From: a bacterium
Lineage (GTDB): Bacteria; Patescibacteriota; Gracilibacteria; UM-FILTER-43-11
Direction of reading: 5' to 3'
Assembly (NCBI GenBank): GCA_030426875.1
Contig: JAUHXI010000018.1
Coordinates: forward strand, 1 to 13,756
Length of the DNA: 13,756 nucleotides
Numbering within the stretch: the first letter of the stretch is position 1; each line of letters begins with the position of its first letter. The translations under genes and the position numbers were made by a program. Of the stretch, positions 12,978 through 13,756 are shown one piece after another. The notes below the pieces were generated by a model, which saw only the letters and a program-made list of their open reading frames with translations, made no database searches and was not told the DNA's origin.

Positions 12978-12988
12978 CAAATGGGCAC

Positions 12989-13017
12989 AAAAAAATAAGC
13001 TTGTGTAAGCTTATTTT
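12989..13017 (-). terminator. Intrinsic terminator/attenuator after rpsO
   Basis: On the - strand AAAATAAGCTT (13017-13007), loop ACAC, AAGCTTATTTT (13002-12992) form an 11-pair stem leading into a run of seven T residues (complement of 12989-12995). The stem begins inside the last rpsO codons and includes its TAA stop. It should end most rpsO transcripts and let a fraction through to pnp. Confidence 0.8.
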
Positions 13018-13367
13018 CTTAGCTTAAGGGATTCAATGACCTCAGAATAATGTTCAGGTTGAGAGTTTTTAAGGTAGTTGAGGAGTTTTCGACGTTTACC
13101 GACCATGAGCAGGAGTCCGCGTCGAGAATGGTTATCCTTTTTGTGTTCCTTAAGATGGTCGGTTAGCTCATTGATACGAGTGGTTAGGATTGCAATCTGA
13201 ACCTGTGCACTACCTGTGTCTTTTTGGTGCTTTGCAAATTTGGTGATGATGGCTTTTTTTCCACCATGTTTCACACTGACTTTAGCTTTTGTGCTGGCCA
13301 CTTTTTTATCGTCTTTTTTAGCTTTTGTGGCTTTGGCGTTTGCCTTCTTCTCGTCATCGTTTTTCAT
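13011..13367 (-). CDS. rpsO: 30S ribosomal protein S15, N-terminally extended
   Basis: A primary 16S rRNA-binding protein of the platform. The last 85 residues are canonical: AIITKFAKHQKDTGSAQVQIA, LTTRINELTDHLKEHKKDNHSRRGLLLMVGKRRKLLNYLK, then SLKLRK. The family is normally about 89 residues; here there are 118. The extra 30 or so at the N-terminus are almost only Lys, Ala, Asp and similar residues (MKNDDEKKANAKATKAKKDDKK), probably disordered and rRNA-binding. No Met lies between the extension and the core, so the ATG at 13367 is the best start. It has no Shine-Dalgarno sequence. It is transcribed from a clear promoter upstream, ends in a terminator that overlaps its stop codon, and is followed by pnp. 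Confidence 0.94.
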   Translation of the reverse strand: MKNDDEKKANAKATKAKKDDKKVASTKAKVSVKHGGKKAIITKFAKHQKDTGSAQVQIAILTTRINELTDHLKEHKKDNHSRRGLLLMVGKRRKLLNYLKNSQPEHYSEVIESLKLRK

Positions 13368-13400
13368 TGATGTTTTTGTTAGTTAAAAAATATCATGCAT

Positions 13401-13429
13401 ATTTTAACATCGATTTTAGAAGTGAACAA
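13401..13429 (-). promoter_or_regulatory. Promoter of rpsO-pnp
   Basis: On the - strand TTGTTC (13429-13424) and TAAAAT (13406-13401) are separated by 17 bases, and TGT precedes the -10 box as an extended -10 element. Transcription would begin near 13394, giving a leader of about 27 bases. Confidence 0.6.
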
Positions 13430-13449
13430 GGGAATGTTAATTTAGGATT

Positions 13450-13508
13450 TATACTTTAAATTCCAAACTTCAAATCACAAATTTCAAATAAACTCCAAAC
13501 TCCAAAAA
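13450..13508. repeat. Degenerate TTCAAA/TCCAAA-rich tract
   Basis: Loose repeats of AAATTCCAAACTTCAAA, CAAATTTCAAAT and AAACTCCAAACTCCAAA follow each other with no fixed period. The same flavour of sequence occurs at 3524-3560. It has no coding potential that I can see. Confidence 0.45.
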
Positions 13509-13574
13509 CCTATTTTAAACACCCATCCTTCGAGTGCCCCTACTAGAGGGAATTGTTTGGTTGGTGGTTGGTTT

Positions 13575-13595
13575 AGACGCGATGAATCGGCGTCT
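13575..13595. repeat. REP-like palindrome
   Basis: AGACGCGAT (13575-13583) and ATCGGCGTCT (13586-13595) pair over nine positions with one bulged G and a two-base centre. It is GC-rich inside an otherwise AT-rich spacer and is followed by CTACGG. The shape (AGACGCGAT, then ATCGCGTCT, then CTAC) resembles short intergenic palindromes dispersed in many bacterial genomes. Confidence 0.55.
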
Positions 13596-13624
13596 CTACG
13601 GTACTGAAATCTCATTGTTGGTGT

Positions 13625-13660
13625 AATGCTTCGGATTGACTCCGTGATTCAATTCTAAAT
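13625..13660. repeat. Dispersed repeat, copy 2
   Basis: AATGCTTCGGATTGACTCC (13625-13643) is the partner of the copy at 1060-1078 (17 of 19 identical), with weaker similarity continuing to about 13660. Confidence 0.45.
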
Positions 13661-13756
13661 TCCATGTTGCGCAGCCTTCCCTCTTTGGATGCCGGAGGTA
13701 AGCTAGAGGGTCCAACCAAGCCCTTTCAGGTCCGGAACAAGTTTTCTATTCTGGAT

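Larger units (their letters stand above)
13509..13756. other. Intergenic stretch without a recognisable gene
   Basis: With the promoter and repeats just before it, this completes a 389-base gap from the rpsO start to the window edge. Neither strand has a frame that looks coding, and I find no tRNA arms or known RNA signatures. It contains a palindrome at 13575-13595, the second copy of the dispersed repeat (13625-13643), and CTAGAGGG twice (13543-13550, 13703-13710). The second CTAGAGGG faces CCCTCT (13679-13684). GGTTGG-type sequence (13558-13573) is also mirrored by CCAACCAA (13712-13719). This may be a mosaic of small repeat elements or an unrecognised structured RNA. Confidence 0.4.

Noticed and set aside
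13450..13508. CRISPR-like or tandem array
   Set aside because: The TTCAAA/TCCAAA words have no constant length, spacing or spacers.
13660..13756. Possible tRNA or RNase P RNA at the right edge
   Set aside because: No T-loop GGTTCGA-type sequence, no acceptor pairing and no RNase P core words were found.

Overview
The window is bacterial. It carries ordinary single-copy housekeeping genes (proS, rpsB, tsf, rpsO, pnp) plus surface-sugar and hypothetical genes. TGA ends several intact frames (2297, 2659, 2700), so the standard code is used. Base composition looks moderate, with AT-rich spacers. Most start codons lack a convincing Shine-Dalgarno sequence and follow A/T-rich leaders; several promoters sit almost on the start codon. 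Together with a membrane protein wedged between rpsB and tsf and a lysine-rich extension on S15, this suggests a candidate-phylum bacterium (Patescibacteria/CPR type). That placement is inference only; no 16S or other diagnostic marker is present.

Layout. 1-966 is the 3' part of proS (+), cut by the window edge. 1120-1911 is rmlA (+). 2001-2659 is a two-gene cassette (+) of a small unknown protein and a retropepsin-like clan AA aspartic protease, joined by an ATGA overlap. 4586-2700 (-) is a two-gene glycosyltransferase operon. 4663-5409 (+) is an unknown gene divergent from it, with a near-consensus promoter. 5572-6738 (+) is a TrmA/RlmD-type RNA uracil-5 methyltransferase. 7134-6766 (-) is an unknown helical protein. 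7370-9465 (+) is rpsB, a Tic20/DUF4870-like membrane protein and tsf, closed by a strong terminator. 9609-10678 (+) is an amidohydrolase-fold gene that reads through only with a -1 shift at A AAA AAG. A perfect two-way terminator separates it from the convergent rpsO-pnp unit (13367 to 10735, -). 13368-13756 holds no gene but contains the rpsO promoter and several repeats.

Function. proS, rpsB, tsf, rpsO and the methyltransferase serve translation; pnp serves RNA turnover and keeps its widespread linkage to rpsO. RmlA and the two glycosyltransferases fit synthesis of a cell-surface polysaccharide from dTDP-sugars, although they are on opposite strands and the rest of the dTDP-sugar pathway is not here.

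The points most worth a second look are the frameshift at a dnaX-type slippery heptamer in a pseudo-amidohydrolase, the long inverted repeat in the pnp leader that could compete with the pnp start codon, and the small-protein/aspartic-protease pair. I see no CRISPR array, transposase, tRNA or rRNA.
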